Shown piece by piece: positions 43,841 through 52,460 of a stretch of 64,000 bases of DNA. Within the stretch, counting starts at the first letter, position 1. Every line of letters starts with the position of its first letter. The stretch is from CAXPZW01 sp964221845 (lineage in GTDB: Bacteria > Bacteroidota > Bacteroidia > Flavobacteriales_D > Sanyastnellaceae). Under the pieces are notes generated by a model. It made no database searches. It was not told the origin of the DNA and saw only the letters and a list, made by a program, of their open reading frames with translations. The stretch spans positions 1 to 64,000 of the forward strand of contig CAXPZW010000011.1 in the NCBI GenBank assembly GCA_964221845.1. Reading direction: 5' to 3'. A program made the position numbers and the translations under genes.

Positions 43841-46030
43841 TCACTCCGAGACCCCTGCCAGGTCCAGCATGAACGCGTATTCCTTGGCGGTCTCCTTGTA
43901 GCGTTTCAGTCGCCCGGAGGCCCCGCCGTGGCCCGCTTCCATGTCGCAGGTCATCAGCAAGGCGTTGTTGTCGGTTTTGAGCTCGCGCATCAGGGCCACC
44001 CACTTGGCGGGCTCCCAATACTGCACTTGGCTGTCCCAGTAACCGGTGGTCACCAGCATGTTGGGGTAGTCCTTGGCCTCTACGTTGTCGTAGGGAGAGT
44101 AGGACTTCATGTAGTCGTAGTACTCCTTTTCGCGCGGGTCGCCCCACTCGTCCCACTCAAAGGTGGTCAGTGGAATGGTCTCGTCCAGCATGGTGGTAAC
44201 CACGTCCACAAACGGCACAGCTGCCACAACACCAGCCCACATGTCAGGGCGCATGTTGACGATGGCACCCATCAGCAGGCCACCGGCGCTTCCGCCCATG
44301 GCAAAGACCTTGTCTGCGGCGGCGTACTTCTGCTCCACCAAGTGCTCGCTCACGTCAATGAAATCGGTAAAGGTGTTCTTCTTGTTGAGCAGCTTGCCGT
44401 TTTCGTACCACTGGCGGCCCATCTCTTGACCTCCGCGCACGTGCGCCAAGGCAAACACAAAGCCGCGGTCCAGCAGGCTCAAACGAGCGATCGAGAAGTA
44501 AGGGTCCATGGTGCTGCCGTAGCTCCCGTAGGCGTACACCAAAATGGGGGCCGAACCGTCCATCGGGGTATTCTTATGGTACACGATGCTCACGGGCACT
44601 TCCACGCCGTCGCGCGCAGGCGCCATGATGCGGTCCGAGATGTAGTTGTCCGGCGAGAAGTTCTCGTCGATCACCTCGTCTTGCTTCTTCACTTCTGACT
44701 CACGGGTGGCAAACGTGTAGTCGATGGTCGCACGTGGGCGGTTCATGGCCACATACGAGTAGCGCAGGGTTGGGCTGTCAAATTCAGGGTTGTACGCAGT
44801 TCCGGCGCTGTAGGCTTTGTCGGGGAACTCCATGTAGTAGTCCTCAGATCCGTCCCACTTCTTGATGCGCAGTTGCTTCAAACCGTCTTTGCGTTCATCC
44901 ACCACCAAGTAATCTTTGAAGATTTCGATGCCTTCCAGGAAGACGTTGTCGCGGTGGGGCAACACCTCGGTCCAGTTGTCCATGCCGGGGTTTGAGACTG
45001 GGGTCTTGTCCAAGCGGAAGTTGGACGCACCGTCACGGTTGCTGATGATGTAGAAATCATCTCCGTAGTGCGACACGCTGTATTCGAGGTCGCGCTGGCG
45101 GGGTTGGATCACGTTCCACTCGCCATTGGGCGTGTTGGCGTCCAGGAATCGGTATTCGGTGGACAGGGTTTGGCTTGAACCGATGATCAGGTAGTCGTCG
45201 CTCTTGGTTTTGTACACGAAGCACGAGAAGGTCTCGTCGGTTTCTTCAAACACGAGTTCATCGGACGCGGGGTCGGTGCCGAGCACGTGCTTGTAGATGC
45301 GGTAGGCGCGCAAGGTCTCCTCGTCGCGGCGCGTGTAGAAGATGGTCTTGTTGTCGTTGGCCCAGGTGATGCCGCCGGTGGTGTTCTCGATGTAATCGGG
45401 AAGCTTTTCGCCGGTGGTCAAGTCCTTGAACTCAATGTTGTAGCGACGGCGCGACTGGGTGTCGGTGCTGTAGGCCAGCAGGTTGTTGTTGGTCGATACC
45501 GACGAACCTCCCAAAGAGAAATACGAGAGCCCGGCTCCCATCTCGGGTCCGTTGAGCATGATCTGCTCTTCGGCCTCCAGTGAGCCTTCTTTGCGGCAGA
45601 TCAGCGGGTATTCCTGGCCTTCCTCGTAGCGCGAGTAGTACCAGTAGCCACGGCGCTGGTAAGGCAGCGACTCGTCGTTCTGCTTGAGTCGGCCAGTCAT
45701 TTCGGTGTAAAGGGTCTCTTGCAGGCCTTCGGTGTGGGCCAGCATGGCGTCGCTGTAGTCGTTCTCGGCGTTCAGGTAGTCGATTACGTCTTGCGTCTGG
45801 CCATCGCGGGCGGAGTCCGAAGCCTCTTTTTGCTCGTCACTCAGACGCATCCAGTAGTAGTCGTCCTGGCGCACATCACCGTGGGTTTCCATCGGGTGCG
45901 CCACTTTCTTGGCTACAGGGGGTTGGGGCATGTTGGTGTCGTTGGAAGTTGTATCCGCCGCATCGCCGGCGGGTTCACAGGCAGCCAGCAATACACCGGC
46001 GCCAAACAGGAGGGCAAAACTACGTTTCAT
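43841..46030 (-). CDS. S9 family peptidase, prolyl oligopeptidase/oligopeptidase B type, lipoprotein
   Basis: The 729-residue protein starts MKRSFALLFGAGVLLAACEP, a lipoprotein signal (LLAAC). An N-terminal seven-bladed propeller follows (HPMETHGDVRQDDYYWMRLS is the family's entry block). The alpha/beta hydrolase domain has the catalytic serine in AMGGSAGGLLMGA, the aspartate in YWDSQVQYWEP and the histidine in EAGHGGASGR. Members cleave short peptides, after proline or basic residues. Lipidation puts it in the periplasm or at the outer membrane. Confidence 0.93.
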   Translation of the reverse strand: MKRSFALLFGAGVLLAACEPAGDAADTTSNDTNMPQPPVAKKVAHPMETHGDVRQDDYYWMRLSDEQKEASDSARDGQTQDVIDYLNAENDYSDAMLAHTEGLQETLYTEMTGRLKQNDESLPYQRRGYWYYSRYEEGQEYPLICRKEGSLEAEEQIMLNGPEMGAGLSYFSLGGSSVSTNNNLLAYSTDTQSRRRYNIEFKDLTTGEKLPDYIENTTGGITWANDNKTIFYTRRDEETLRAYRIYKHVLGTDPASDELVFEETDETFSCFVYKTKSDDYLIIGSSQTLSTEYRFLDANTPNGEWNVIQPRQRDLEYSVSHYGDDFYIISNRDGASNFRLDKTPVSNPGMDNWTEVLPHRDNVFLEGIEIFKDYLVVDERKDGLKQLRIKKWDGSEDYYMEFPDKAYSAGTAYNPEFDSPTLRYSYVAMNRPRATIDYTFATRESEVKKQDEVIDENFSPDNYISDRIMAPARDGVEVPVSIVYHKNTPMDGSAPILVYAYGSYGSTMDPYFSIARLSLLDRGFVFALAHVRGGQEMGRQWYENGKLLNKKNTFTDFIDVSEHLVEQKYAAADKVFAMGGSAGGLLMGAIVNMRPDMWAGVVAAVPFVDVVTTMLDETIPLTTFEWDEWGDPREKEYYDYMKSYSPYDNVEAKDYPNMLVTTGYWDSQVQYWEPAKWVALMRELKTDNNALLMTCDMEAGHGGASGRLKRYKETAKEYAFMLDLAGVSE

Positions 46031-46305
46031 GAATCGTTCTGGTAGGGTCGTTGCAAAGTAGAGCTTACTCGCCTAGGTTCCTGTATTCGGAGGGGGTGGT
46101 TTTGGAAAGAATGGGAGACTTTGACCAGATGAGGTGCCCGCCTATGGGTGGGAATGTTTGGCCAAGGGTTGAGGCGGAGGGCGTAAGGGCGATCAGCTTC
46201 GAGGGCGGCCAATTCTAAGGAACCGGGCGCGCGCGTACCCCCACCCATGGGGGATCTACGGCCCCTTGCACAAAGTTGGGGTGCTCCAACCCCCAAGCCG
46301 GGAGT

Positions 46306-46344
46306 TACCCGCTTATACCCGAGTATACGCGCTTCTACACGGCT
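46306..46344 (+). repeat. Dispersed 39-bp palindrome-bearing repeat, copy 1
   Basis: This copy matches 52461-52499 at 34 of 39 positions without gaps. Its core TATACCCGAGTATA (46314-46327) is a near-perfect palindrome, followed by the conserved CGCTTCTAC and CGGCT. It lies between the divergent S9 peptidase and rplM genes. Confidence 0.8.
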
Positions 46345-46364
46345 CTCACCCAACACTCGGACAT

Positions 46365-46397
46365 AAAAAAAGAGGTCCGCGCAAGGCAGCCCTCTTT
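46365..46397 (-). terminator. Terminator-like hairpin for a minus-strand transcript
   Basis: AAAGAGG (46369-46375) pairs with CCTCTTT (46391-46397) around a 15-nt loop. On the minus strand the stem runs into seven T residues. No minus-strand gene ends here, so it suggests an unannotated transcript. The stem is short, so confidence is moderate. Confidence 0.4.
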
Positions 46398-46721
46398 CTG
46401 AAACAGCAAAAGTGCTACACGAACCCGTCACGGTTCGCATTTATCGTTGTGTGGAGAATCGGATTCTCACTTGTCGTTGAAGATCCACATAAGTCCTTGG
46501 TTTACTTTTCGCGCCGAACAGCAGGCACTAAATCCAGGGTTTAACCCTGTTTCCTGTCTTCAATTTAGAGGTGCAAAGCCCGCAATCCCACGCCCAGAAG
46601 GCGAACGGGAAGGGTGAGTTGTTTTGCGGTCGAATTCAGGCCGGGAACGGATATGGACAATTCTGTGGAAAACCGTGGACTTTTCTGTGGGCGAAAAGTT
46701 GCAGGAAAAAGCCCCGTTGCG

Positions 46722-46752
46722 TTTGGGTGGAAACAAAGAATAGCTATATTTG
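46722..46752 (+). promoter_or_regulatory. Promoter of rplM-rpsI
   Basis: TTTG at 46722-46725 and TATATTTG at 46745-46752 are 19 nt apart, the ideal Bacteroidota spacing. The transcript would start near 46759, leaving a leader of about 40 nt. Confidence 0.75.
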
Positions 46753-46763
46753 CAGCCCTTTTT

Positions 46764-46779
46764 CAGATCCCCCGATCTG
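46764..46779 (+). promoter_or_regulatory. Hairpin in the rplM leader, possible L13 autoregulatory site
   Basis: CAGATC-CCCC-GATCTG is a perfect 6-bp stem with a tetraloop, extended by flanking T and A runs that could also pair. It fills the middle of the short 5' leader of rplM. L13 represses its own operon in some bacteria; the same use here is inference. Confidence 0.4.
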
Positions 46780-46797
46780 CGAAAAAACAGGAAAGAA

Positions 46798-47247
46798 ATG
46801 GACAACCGCGCATATAAAACCGCCTCAGCCAACGCTGCTACCGTAGACAAGCAGTGGTTGCTGATTGATGCAGAAGGCCAAACCCTTGGCCGTTTGTGCA
46901 GCACCGTAGCAAGCCTGCTCCGTGGCAAGCACAAGACCAACTTCACCCCACACGTAGATTGTGGCGACAATGTGGTCATCATCAACGCTGAGAAAATTCA
47001 GCTCACCGGTAACAAGTGGGACCAAAAAGAGTACGTACGCTTCACTGGCTACCCAGGTGGTCAGCGCTTCCGCACTGCCAAAGAGCAGCACGAGCGCAAC
47101 CCCATCTCTCTGGTAGAGAAGGGCGTGAAGGGCATGCTCCCCAAAAACCGTCTGGGCCGCGCGCTGTTCCGCAACATGCATGTATACGCCGGTGCTGAGC
47201 ACAACCAAGCTGCTCAACAACCGCAAGAATTTAAGATCAACGCTTAA
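46798..47247 (+). CDS. rplM: 50S ribosomal protein L13
   Basis: L13 is an early-assembly protein of the large subunit. The 149-residue product shows the typical WLLIDAEGQTLGRLCSTVA, NVVIINAEKIQLTGNKWDQK, YPGGQRF and GMLPKNRLGRALFRNMHVY. The ATG at 46798 (MDNRAYKTASANA) is the start expected for the family, and AGGAAAG precedes it. It is followed 11 nt later by rpsI. Confidence 0.97.
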   Translation: MDNRAYKTASANAATVDKQWLLIDAEGQTLGRLCSTVASLLRGKHKTNFTPHVDCGDNVVIINAEKIQLTGNKWDQKEYVRFTGYPGGQRFRTAKEQHERNPISLVEKGVKGMLPKNRLGRALFRNMHVYAGAEHNQAAQQPQEFKINA

Positions 47248-47258
47248 GCTGCTAAGCC

Positions 47259-47645
47259 ATGGAAGTGATCAACACCTCAGGACGTCGTAAGAAAGCCATC
47301 GCTCGCGTTTACCTCTCAGAAGGTAAAGGTGACATTGTGATCAACAAACGCGACTACAAAGACTACTTCACCACTGGTGTGATGCAGTTCAAAGTACAAC
47401 AGCCATTCGCCATTACTGAGACGACTGGTAAGTACGACGTAAAAATCAACGTAACCGGCGGTGGTACCACCGGTCAAGTTGAGGCGGCCCGTTTGGCCAT
47501 CAGCAAAGCCCTGATCGAAATCAATCCCGAGTGGAAGCCTGCCCTCAAACTGGAAGGCCTCACCACCCGTGACCCGCGTATGGTTGAGCGTAAGAAATTC
47601 GGTCAGCCTAAGGCACGCAAGAAATTCCAGTTCAGCAAGCGTTAA
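47259..47645 (+). CDS. rpsI: 30S ribosomal protein S9
   Basis: S9 binds 16S rRNA, and its C-terminal tail reaches the P-site tRNA. The 128-residue protein has the family pattern GRRKKAIARVYLSEGKGDI, GGGTTGQVEAARLAISKAL, the LTRDPRMVERKK-like segment TTRDPRMVERKKFGQ, and the C terminus KKFQFSKR. It is co-transcribed with rplM. Confidence 0.97.
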   Translation: MEVINTSGRRKKAIARVYLSEGKGDIVINKRDYKDYFTTGVMQFKVQQPFAITETTGKYDVKINVTGGGTTGQVEAARLAISKALIEINPEWKPALKLEGLTTRDPRMVERKKFGQPKARKKFQFSKR

Positions 47646-47763
47646 TCCGCTTACTGCCCTGGGCTTGTTTAGCATCCAAACCGGTTGGACCCTGCGCGCT
47701 TAACAGTGCGCTGGATACGCCAACAGGTTGCCGCTAAGAGAACGTAAACAAGTACACCTACAT

Positions 47764-48531
47764 ATGCCACGAGCAACTTTTGACGAACTCCTCGACGCAG
47801 GAGTGCACTTCGGTCACCTGAAGCGCAAGTGGAATCCCAACATGGCTCCGTACATCTTTACCGAGCAGAAGGGTATCCACATCATCGACCTCCACAAAAC
47901 CGCTGTAAAGCTGGAAGAAGCGTGCAATGCCATCGAAAGCATTTCACGTTCTGGCAAGAAGATCCTTTTTGTTGCTACCAAGAAGCAAGCAAAAGGCATC
48001 GTTGCGGAAATGGTCGCTAAAACCAACATGCCATACGTTACCGAGCGTTGGTCGGGCGGTATGCTCACCAACTTCGCCACCATCCGTAAGTCGATCCGTA
48101 AAATGGGTCAGATTGACAAGATGAAAGGCGACGGCACTTGGGACACCCTCTCGAAGCGTGAGAAACTCTTCAAGGAGCGTCAAAAGGCCAAGCTCGAGAA
48201 AAACCTCGGCACCATTGCAGACATGACCCGTCTGCCAGCAGCTGTATTCGTGGTGGACATCACCAAAGAGCACATTGCTGTTGCGGAAGCCCAGAAACTC
48301 GGCATCCCGGTATTTGGCATGGTGGACACCAACTCGGATCCTTCGGTATGCGCATTCCCTATTCCTTCGAACGACGACGCATCGAAGTCGATCAGCAAAG
48401 TCATGGAGCACATTTGTGGTGCCGTGGTTCGCGGTCTGGACGATCGTCGCAACGAGCGCGAGAAGCGCGCCGCTGATGCCCCTGCACCAGCTGCTGCTGA
48501 AGCTCCAGCCGAAGAGAGCAAGGAATCGTAA
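47764..48531 (+). CDS. rpsB: 30S ribosomal protein S2
   Basis: S2 binds the small subunit near S1 and is needed for initiation. The 255-residue protein has FDELLDAGVHFGHLKRKWNP, KGIHIIDLHKTAVKLEEA, ILFVATKKQAKGIVAEM, RWSGGMLTNFATIRKS and GIPVFGMVDTNSDP. I chose the ATG at 47764 (MPRATF) over an in-frame start at 47728. The C-terminal tail is alanine- and glutamate-rich (PAPAAAEAPAEESKES), common in this phylum. The 118-bp gap before it holds nothing I can assign. Confidence 0.97.
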   Translation: MPRATFDELLDAGVHFGHLKRKWNPNMAPYIFTEQKGIHIIDLHKTAVKLEEACNAIESISRSGKKILFVATKKQAKGIVAEMVAKTNMPYVTERWSGGMLTNFATIRKSIRKMGQIDKMKGDGTWDTLSKREKLFKERQKAKLEKNLGTIADMTRLPAAVFVVDITKEHIAVAEAQKLGIPVFGMVDTNSDPSVCAFPIPSNDDASKSISKVMEHICGAVVRGLDDRRNEREKRAADAPAPAAAEAPAEESKES

Positions 48532-48563
48532 TTTCTTAACAACCCGTTTCCAACCAATTCTAA

Positions 48564-48585
48564 GCCGGTGAAGAATTTCGCCGGC
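48564..48585 (+). promoter_or_regulatory. Strong hairpin between rpsB and tsf
   Basis: GCCGGTGAA and TTCGCCGGC form a 9-bp stem (one U-G pair) around a GAAT loop, with no T run after it. It is therefore not a standard terminator. It could be a processing site, a partial attenuator or a stability element that sets the S2 to EF-Ts ratio. Confidence 0.45.
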
Positions 48586-48615
48586 ACGGAATGAACCCCA
48601 ATAAATTTTAGGGAG

Positions 48616-49443
48616 ATGAAAATCACCGCATCTGACGTAAACAAACTGCGTCAAACCACCGGCGCTGGTATGATGGACTGCAAGAAGGCTTTGGTTGAAG
48701 CCGAAGGCGACTTCGATGCTGCCATCGACATCCTGCGCAAGAAAGGCCAGAAAGTGGCCGCCAAGCGTTCGGACCGCGACGCGACCGAAGGATTGGTATT
48801 AGCCAAGGCCAACGCTGACAACACCACCGGCGCTGTTATTGTGCTGAACTGCGAAACCGACTTCGTTGCGCGCAACGCAGACTTCGGTGCCGTAGCCGAC
48901 GCCATCCTCAACACCGCAGTTGCTGAGAAGCCTGCAAACCTCGATGCTCTCTTGGGCATGACCTACCCTGGTTCGTCGCTCACCATCGCTGACAAACTCA
49001 CCGAAGAAACCGGTAAGATTGGCGAGAAGATTGAGCTGTCTGCCATGGAAACCATCGACGCTGGCCAAGTGGTTGCTTACAACCACCCAGGCAACCAGCT
49101 CGCTGCCCTGGTTGGCTTCAACAACCAAACCGGCGACGACGTAGCCAAAGACGTTGCGATGCAAGTAGCAGCCATGGCTCCAGTAGGCGTAGATGAGGAT
49201 TCAGTACCTGCCGACGTGGTAGCCAAAGAGCTCGAGATTGGCAAGGAGCTGGCCATCCAAGAAGGCAAGCCTGCTGAAATGGCTGAGAAAATCGCGCAAG
49301 GCCGCCTGAAGAAATTCTTCAAGGAGTCGACCCTGCTCGCCCAGCCGTTCATCAAAGACAACAAGAAGTCCATCAAGCAATACCTCAGCGAGAACGGTGA
49401 GGGCTTGACCGTGACTGAGTTCCGTCGCTTCTCGCTCAACTAA
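48616..49443 (+). CDS. tsf: Translation elongation factor Ts
   Basis: EF-Ts exchanges GDP for GTP on EF-Tu. The 275-residue protein has the N-terminal UBA-like block TTGAGMMDCKKALVEAEGDF and the core NCETDFVARNADF. It contains the IGEKIELSAMETIDAGQVVA segment and the C-terminal QPFIKDNKKSIKQYL. The start is preceded by TAGGGAG. It follows rpsB after 84 bp and ends at a clear terminator. Confidence 0.97.
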   Translation: MKITASDVNKLRQTTGAGMMDCKKALVEAEGDFDAAIDILRKKGQKVAAKRSDRDATEGLVLAKANADNTTGAVIVLNCETDFVARNADFGAVADAILNTAVAEKPANLDALLGMTYPGSSLTIADKLTEETGKIGEKIELSAMETIDAGQVVAYNHPGNQLAALVGFNNQTGDDVAKDVAMQVAAMAPVGVDEDSVPADVVAKELEIGKELAIQEGKPAEMAEKIAQGRLKKFFKESTLLAQPFIKDNKKSIKQYLSENGEGLTVTEFRRFSLN

Positions 49444-49468
49444 CCCTGAGCGAACCCCATATTGAAAG

Positions 49469-49497
49469 CCCCCGCTGCCTCGCAGTGGGGGTTTTTT
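49469..49497 (+). terminator. Intrinsic terminator after tsf
   Basis: CCCCCGCTG and CAGTGGGGG form a 9-bp stem (one G-U pair) around CCTCG, followed by six T residues. It ends the ribosomal protein/tsf transcript. Confidence 0.88.
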
Positions 49498-49693
49498 ATG
49501 CCCTAAGGCAGCAACTGCAACCACTCCAACACCGCCCCCACAGTTTCCCCATTCCCTGAGGGGCCTTGGGCGCTTGCTACAGGGGTTCAGGCACAACAGG
49601 GCCACAGCGGCCAGAGAAGCGTGCGCACGGGAGTTCGATTTGGGTTGAAAATCGGGATCGGTTTCGAATGCCTTCGGTTCCCTGTTTTTTTGG

Positions 49694-49701
49694 CATCTTC
49701 G
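49694..49701 (+). promoter_or_regulatory. Putative -7 box of pyrH
   Basis: CATCTTCG (two mismatches from TAnnTTTG), 30 nt before the pyrH ATG and downstream of the tsf terminator, is the best candidate in this gap. The rest of 49498-49693 holds nothing I can assign. Confidence 0.25.
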
Positions 49702-49731
49702 CTCCCGAACTTCGGCAAAGCTATCGGATCC

Positions 49732-50436
49732 ATGAAGTACAAACGCGTTCTACTCAAACTCAGCGGCGAGGCCCTGATGGGCACCAAAGAGTTTGGCATC
49801 GATCACTCCCGCCTGGTGGAATACGCCGAGCAAATCCGCGAAGCGGTGAATGCTGGCGTAGAAATGGCCGTTGTGGTGGGCGGTGGTAACATCTTCCGCG
49901 GCATCCAAGGCCAAGAAGGTGGCATCGAACGCACCCAAGGGGACTACATGGGCATGTTGGCCACCATGATCAACTCCATGGCCCTGCAAAGCGCCCTGGA
50001 AAAACAGGAGCTCAAAACCCGTTTGCTGTCGGCCATCGAAATGAAACAGATCGCCGAGCCGTTTATTCGACGCCGGGCTGTGCGCCACCTGGAAAAAGGC
50101 CGTGTGGTCATTTTTGGTGCAGGAACCGGCAACCCGTTTTTCACCACCGACTCCGCCGCATCACTGCGCGCAGTGGAAATCAATGCCGATGTGATCCTGA
50201 AAGGCACGCGAGTTGATGGGGTGTACAGCGCAGACCCTGAAAAGGAACCCACCGCTGAACGCTTTGACACCATCAGCTTTGACGAAGTCCTCCAGCGCCG
50301 CTTGAAAGTGATGGACACCACCGCTTTCACCCTGTGCCAGGAAAACAACCTGCCGATTGTGGTCTTCGACATGAATACCCGCGGCAACCTGATGAAGCTG
50401 TTGAGCGGCGAAAACATGGGAACCCTGGTCCACTGA
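49732..50436 (+). CDS. pyrH: Uridylate (UMP) kinase
   Basis: PyrH phosphorylates UMP to UDP. The 234-residue bacterial-type amino-acid-kinase-fold protein has YKRVLLKLSGEALMG, MAVVVGGGNIFRG, VVIFGAGTGNPFFTTDSAA, VDGVYSADPEKEP and the C-terminal LPIVVFDMNTRGNLMKLL. I chose the ATG at 49732 (MKYKRV); the frame is open further upstream, but that part is not family-like. It is followed by frr, 36 nt on. Confidence 0.96.
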   Translation: MKYKRVLLKLSGEALMGTKEFGIDHSRLVEYAEQIREAVNAGVEMAVVVGGGNIFRGIQGQEGGIERTQGDYMGMLATMINSMALQSALEKQELKTRLLSAIEMKQIAEPFIRRRAVRHLEKGRVVIFGAGTGNPFFTTDSAASLRAVEINADVILKGTRVDGVYSADPEKEPTAERFDTISFDEVLQRRLKVMDTTAFTLCQENNLPIVVFDMNTRGNLMKLLSGENMGTLVH

Positions 50437-50472
50437 CCCAGGGCTATTAAAAACCGGAAAAAGGAGCACGCA

Positions 50473-51036
50473 ATGACTGAAGAAATCCAAATGGCCCTCG
50501 ACCACGGCCGTGAACAAATGGACAAAGCGCTGGATCACCTCCGCGCTGAACTGAACAAGATTCGCGCTGGCAAAGCCCACCCGTCCATGTTGGGCGGCGT
50601 TCAAGTGGATTACTATGGCTCCATGACCCCCTTGAGCCAAGTGGCCAACGTGAGCACCCCAGACCCCCGCACCTTGACGGTACAGCCGTGGGAAAAAGGC
50701 ATGCTCGATCCCATTTCAACCGCCATCATCAATGCCAACTTGGGACTCAACCCCCAAAACAACGGCGAGGTGATCATGATCAACGTCCCCACCCTCACCG
50801 AGGAGCGCCGTAAAGACTTGACCAAAATGGTCCGCGCCGAAGGCGAACACGCGAAGGTATCCATCCGCAACGCCCGCAAGGAGGCCAACGACGCCATCAA
50901 AGCCGAGAAGGACGATGGCCTCAGCGAGGACATGGCCAAAAAGGCCGAACAACAAGTTCAGGACCTGACCAACCAGTATGCGAAAAAGGTGGACGAAATC
51001 TTGGAGGCCAAAGAGGCCGACATCATGACCATCTGA
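50473..51036 (+). CDS. frr: Ribosome recycling factor
   Basis: RRF, with EF-G, splits post-termination ribosomes. The 187-residue protein has the family's start and core: AELNKIRAGKAHPSML, DYYGSMTPLSQVANVS, VQPWEKGMLDPISTAI, and the C-terminal helix with YAKKVDEILEAKEADIMTI. The ATG follows AAAAAGGAGCACGCA, a visible Shine-Dalgarno. pyrH-frr is the usual order. Confidence 0.97.
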   Translation: MTEEIQMALDHGREQMDKALDHLRAELNKIRAGKAHPSMLGGVQVDYYGSMTPLSQVANVSTPDPRTLTVQPWEKGMLDPISTAIINANLGLNPQNNGEVIMINVPTLTEERRKDLTKMVRAEGEHAKVSIRNARKEANDAIKAEKDDGLSEDMAKKAEQQVQDLTNQYAKKVDEILEAKEADIMTI

Positions 51037-51105
51037 TCAATCCCGCACCCCGACCTTGTGGCGTCACTGTGTTTCGCGGTGAGTGAGCGGGAGAGCGTGT
51101 GCAAA

Positions 51106-52263
51106 CTATAACAGGGATGCGGCTTTGCGGCGAGCAGCCCCATCCAAGGCCACGTATTCCTCGAGGGTAGGTTTTTCCGGAGAAGGCACCGTTTCGAGGC
51201 ACGTTTCCACCACGTCGCTCATCTGTAAAAAGCCCACGCGGTCCTCCAAAAAAGCTTGTACCACTACCTCGTTGGCTGCGTTCAAGATGCAGGGTGCGCC
51301 TCCTCCGGTGCGCATGGCGGCGTAGGCCAAATCCAAGTTGCGGAAGGTCAGGCGGTCGGGCGCTTCAAAATGCAGTTCAGGGTAATCCAAGAAATTGAAG
51401 CGCGGGAAGTCGCTCTTGAGCCGTTGGGGGAAGCCCAACGCGTACTGGATGGGCAACTTCATGTCGGGCAAGCCCATTTGCGCCTTCATAGAGCCGTCCT
51501 CAAACTGGACCACTGAGTGGATGATGCTCTCGCGGTGCACCACCACATCAATCTGATCGGGTTGTAGCGAAAAGAGCCACTTGGCCTCGATCACCTCTAA
51601 CCCTTTGTTCATCAGGCTCGCAGAATCGATGGTGATTTTGGCACCCATGTCCCAGTTGGGGTGCTTGAGGGCTTGGGCCTTGGTTACGGTGGCCAGCTCT
51701 TCGCGGTTGCGTCCGCGGAAAGGGCCCCCTGAGGCCGTGAGGTAAATCTTTTCGATGGGGTTGTTCCACTCCCCGGCCAGGCATTGGAAAATGGCAGAGT
51801 GTTCGGAGTCCACAGGATACAGGTTGACCCCTTTGGCTTTGGCTGCAGCTGTGACCAGTTCGCCAGCCACCACCAAAGTCTCCTTGTTGGCCAAGGCAAT
51901 GTGTTTGCCGGCCTCGATGGCGCTCATGGTGGGGCGCAAACCCGCAAAACCGACCAACGCGGTGAGCACAATGTCCACCTCATCCATGGTGACCACATCC
52001 ACCAAAGCTTTGGGACCGCAGTAGGTCTTGATGCCTTCGTTCCACAGCGCTTCACTGAGCTCGTCGTAACGGCTTTCGTCGCCGATGACCACACAGTTGG
52101 GTTTGAACTCACGGGCTTGGGCCAGCAACAAATCGGCGTTGCGGCCAGCGGTGAGCACTTCAATGCGGAAGGTGTCGGGATGGGCGCGGACAACGTCGAG
52201 CGCTTGGGTTCCGATGGATCCAGTGGATCCGAGGATGGCAATGCCTTTTACAGGTGTATTCAC
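51106..52263 (-). CDS. dxr: 1-deoxy-D-xylulose 5-phosphate reductoisomerase
   Basis: Dxr makes 2-C-methylerythritol 4-phosphate, the committed step of the MEP isoprenoid pathway. The 385-residue protein has the NADPH motif GIAILGSTGSIGTQ at the N terminus and IALANKETLVVAGEL. The metal-binding SEHSAIFQCL and the YLTASGGPFRGR loop follow, then KITIDSASLMNKGLE. I chose GTG 52263 (MNTPVKGIAIL), since a TATTTTCG box ends 7 nt upstream and a longer frame to 52428 is not family-like. Confidence 0.95.
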   Translation of the reverse strand: MNTPVKGIAILGSTGSIGTQALDVVRAHPDTFRIEVLTAGRNADLLLAQAREFKPNCVVIGDESRYDELSEALWNEGIKTYCGPKALVDVVTMDEVDIVLTALVGFAGLRPTMSAIEAGKHIALANKETLVVAGELVTAAAKAKGVNLYPVDSEHSAIFQCLAGEWNNPIEKIYLTASGGPFRGRNREELATVTKAQALKHPNWDMGAKITIDSASLMNKGLEVIEAKWLFSLQPDQIDVVVHRESIIHSVVQFEDGSMKAQMGLPDMKLPIQYALGFPQRLKSDFPRFNFLDYPELHFEAPDRLTFRNLDLAYAAMRTGGGAPCILNAANEVVVQAFLEDRVGFLQMSDVVETCLETVPSPEKPTLEEYVALDGAARRKAASLL

Positions 52264-52270
52264 GGGAATT

Positions 52271-52278
52271 CGAAAATA
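52271..52278 (-). promoter_or_regulatory. -7 box of dxr
   Basis: TATTTTCG on the minus strand, one mismatch from TAnnTTTG, ends 7 nt before the GTG start of dxr. It fixes that start and predicts a leaderless mRNA. Confidence 0.45.
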
Positions 52279-52460
52279 ATGAAACACCCCCGCCCGCCGC
52301 GGGTTCAAATCATTCGGCAGGCATCCACGGATTCTGGCAGCGCTCGGCGCATGGGTTCCTCGTCGGGCGGATCTCCAAGAACGCAATACGTACCGCGTTG
52401 TCCGGGCCCGTGGCATTTCTGCGAGCATGTTGCGCCGCCAACAGGACTTCTAGCCGCGTA

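Larger units (their letters stand above)
46031..46797. other. 767-bp intergenic region with several hairpins, possible small RNA
   Basis: No credible protein gene is present. The left part is GC-rich. It holds one copy of the 39-bp dispersed repeat (46306-46344), then a minus-strand terminator-like hairpin (46365-46397). Perfect short hairpins follow at 46420-46437 (CGAACC/GGTTCG), 46454-46468 (GAGAATC/GATTCTC) and 46535-46549 (CAGGGTT/AACCCTG). The right end holds the rplM promoter and leader. A minus-strand small RNA between about 46400 and 46560, ending at the terminator, would explain this layout. I did not recognise tRNA, 6S, tmRNA or RNase P signatures. Confidence 0.5.

Noticed and set aside
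46276..46296. TTGGGG...CCCCAA inverted repeat
   Set aside because: Short stem, 9-nt loop and no T run, in a stretch rich in C and G runs; likely chance.
46664..46690. DnaA-box-like TGTGGAAAA and nearby TGTGG words, possible origin
   Set aside because: Only one 9-mer comes near the DnaA box, there is no AT-rich unwinding region, and dnaA/dnaN are not nearby. The sequence lies just upstream of a normal ribosomal promoter.
52295..52330. GGGTTCAAATC, resembling a tRNA T-loop
   Set aside because: The flanking bases do not pair as a T-stem and no acceptor or anticodon arm can be built.
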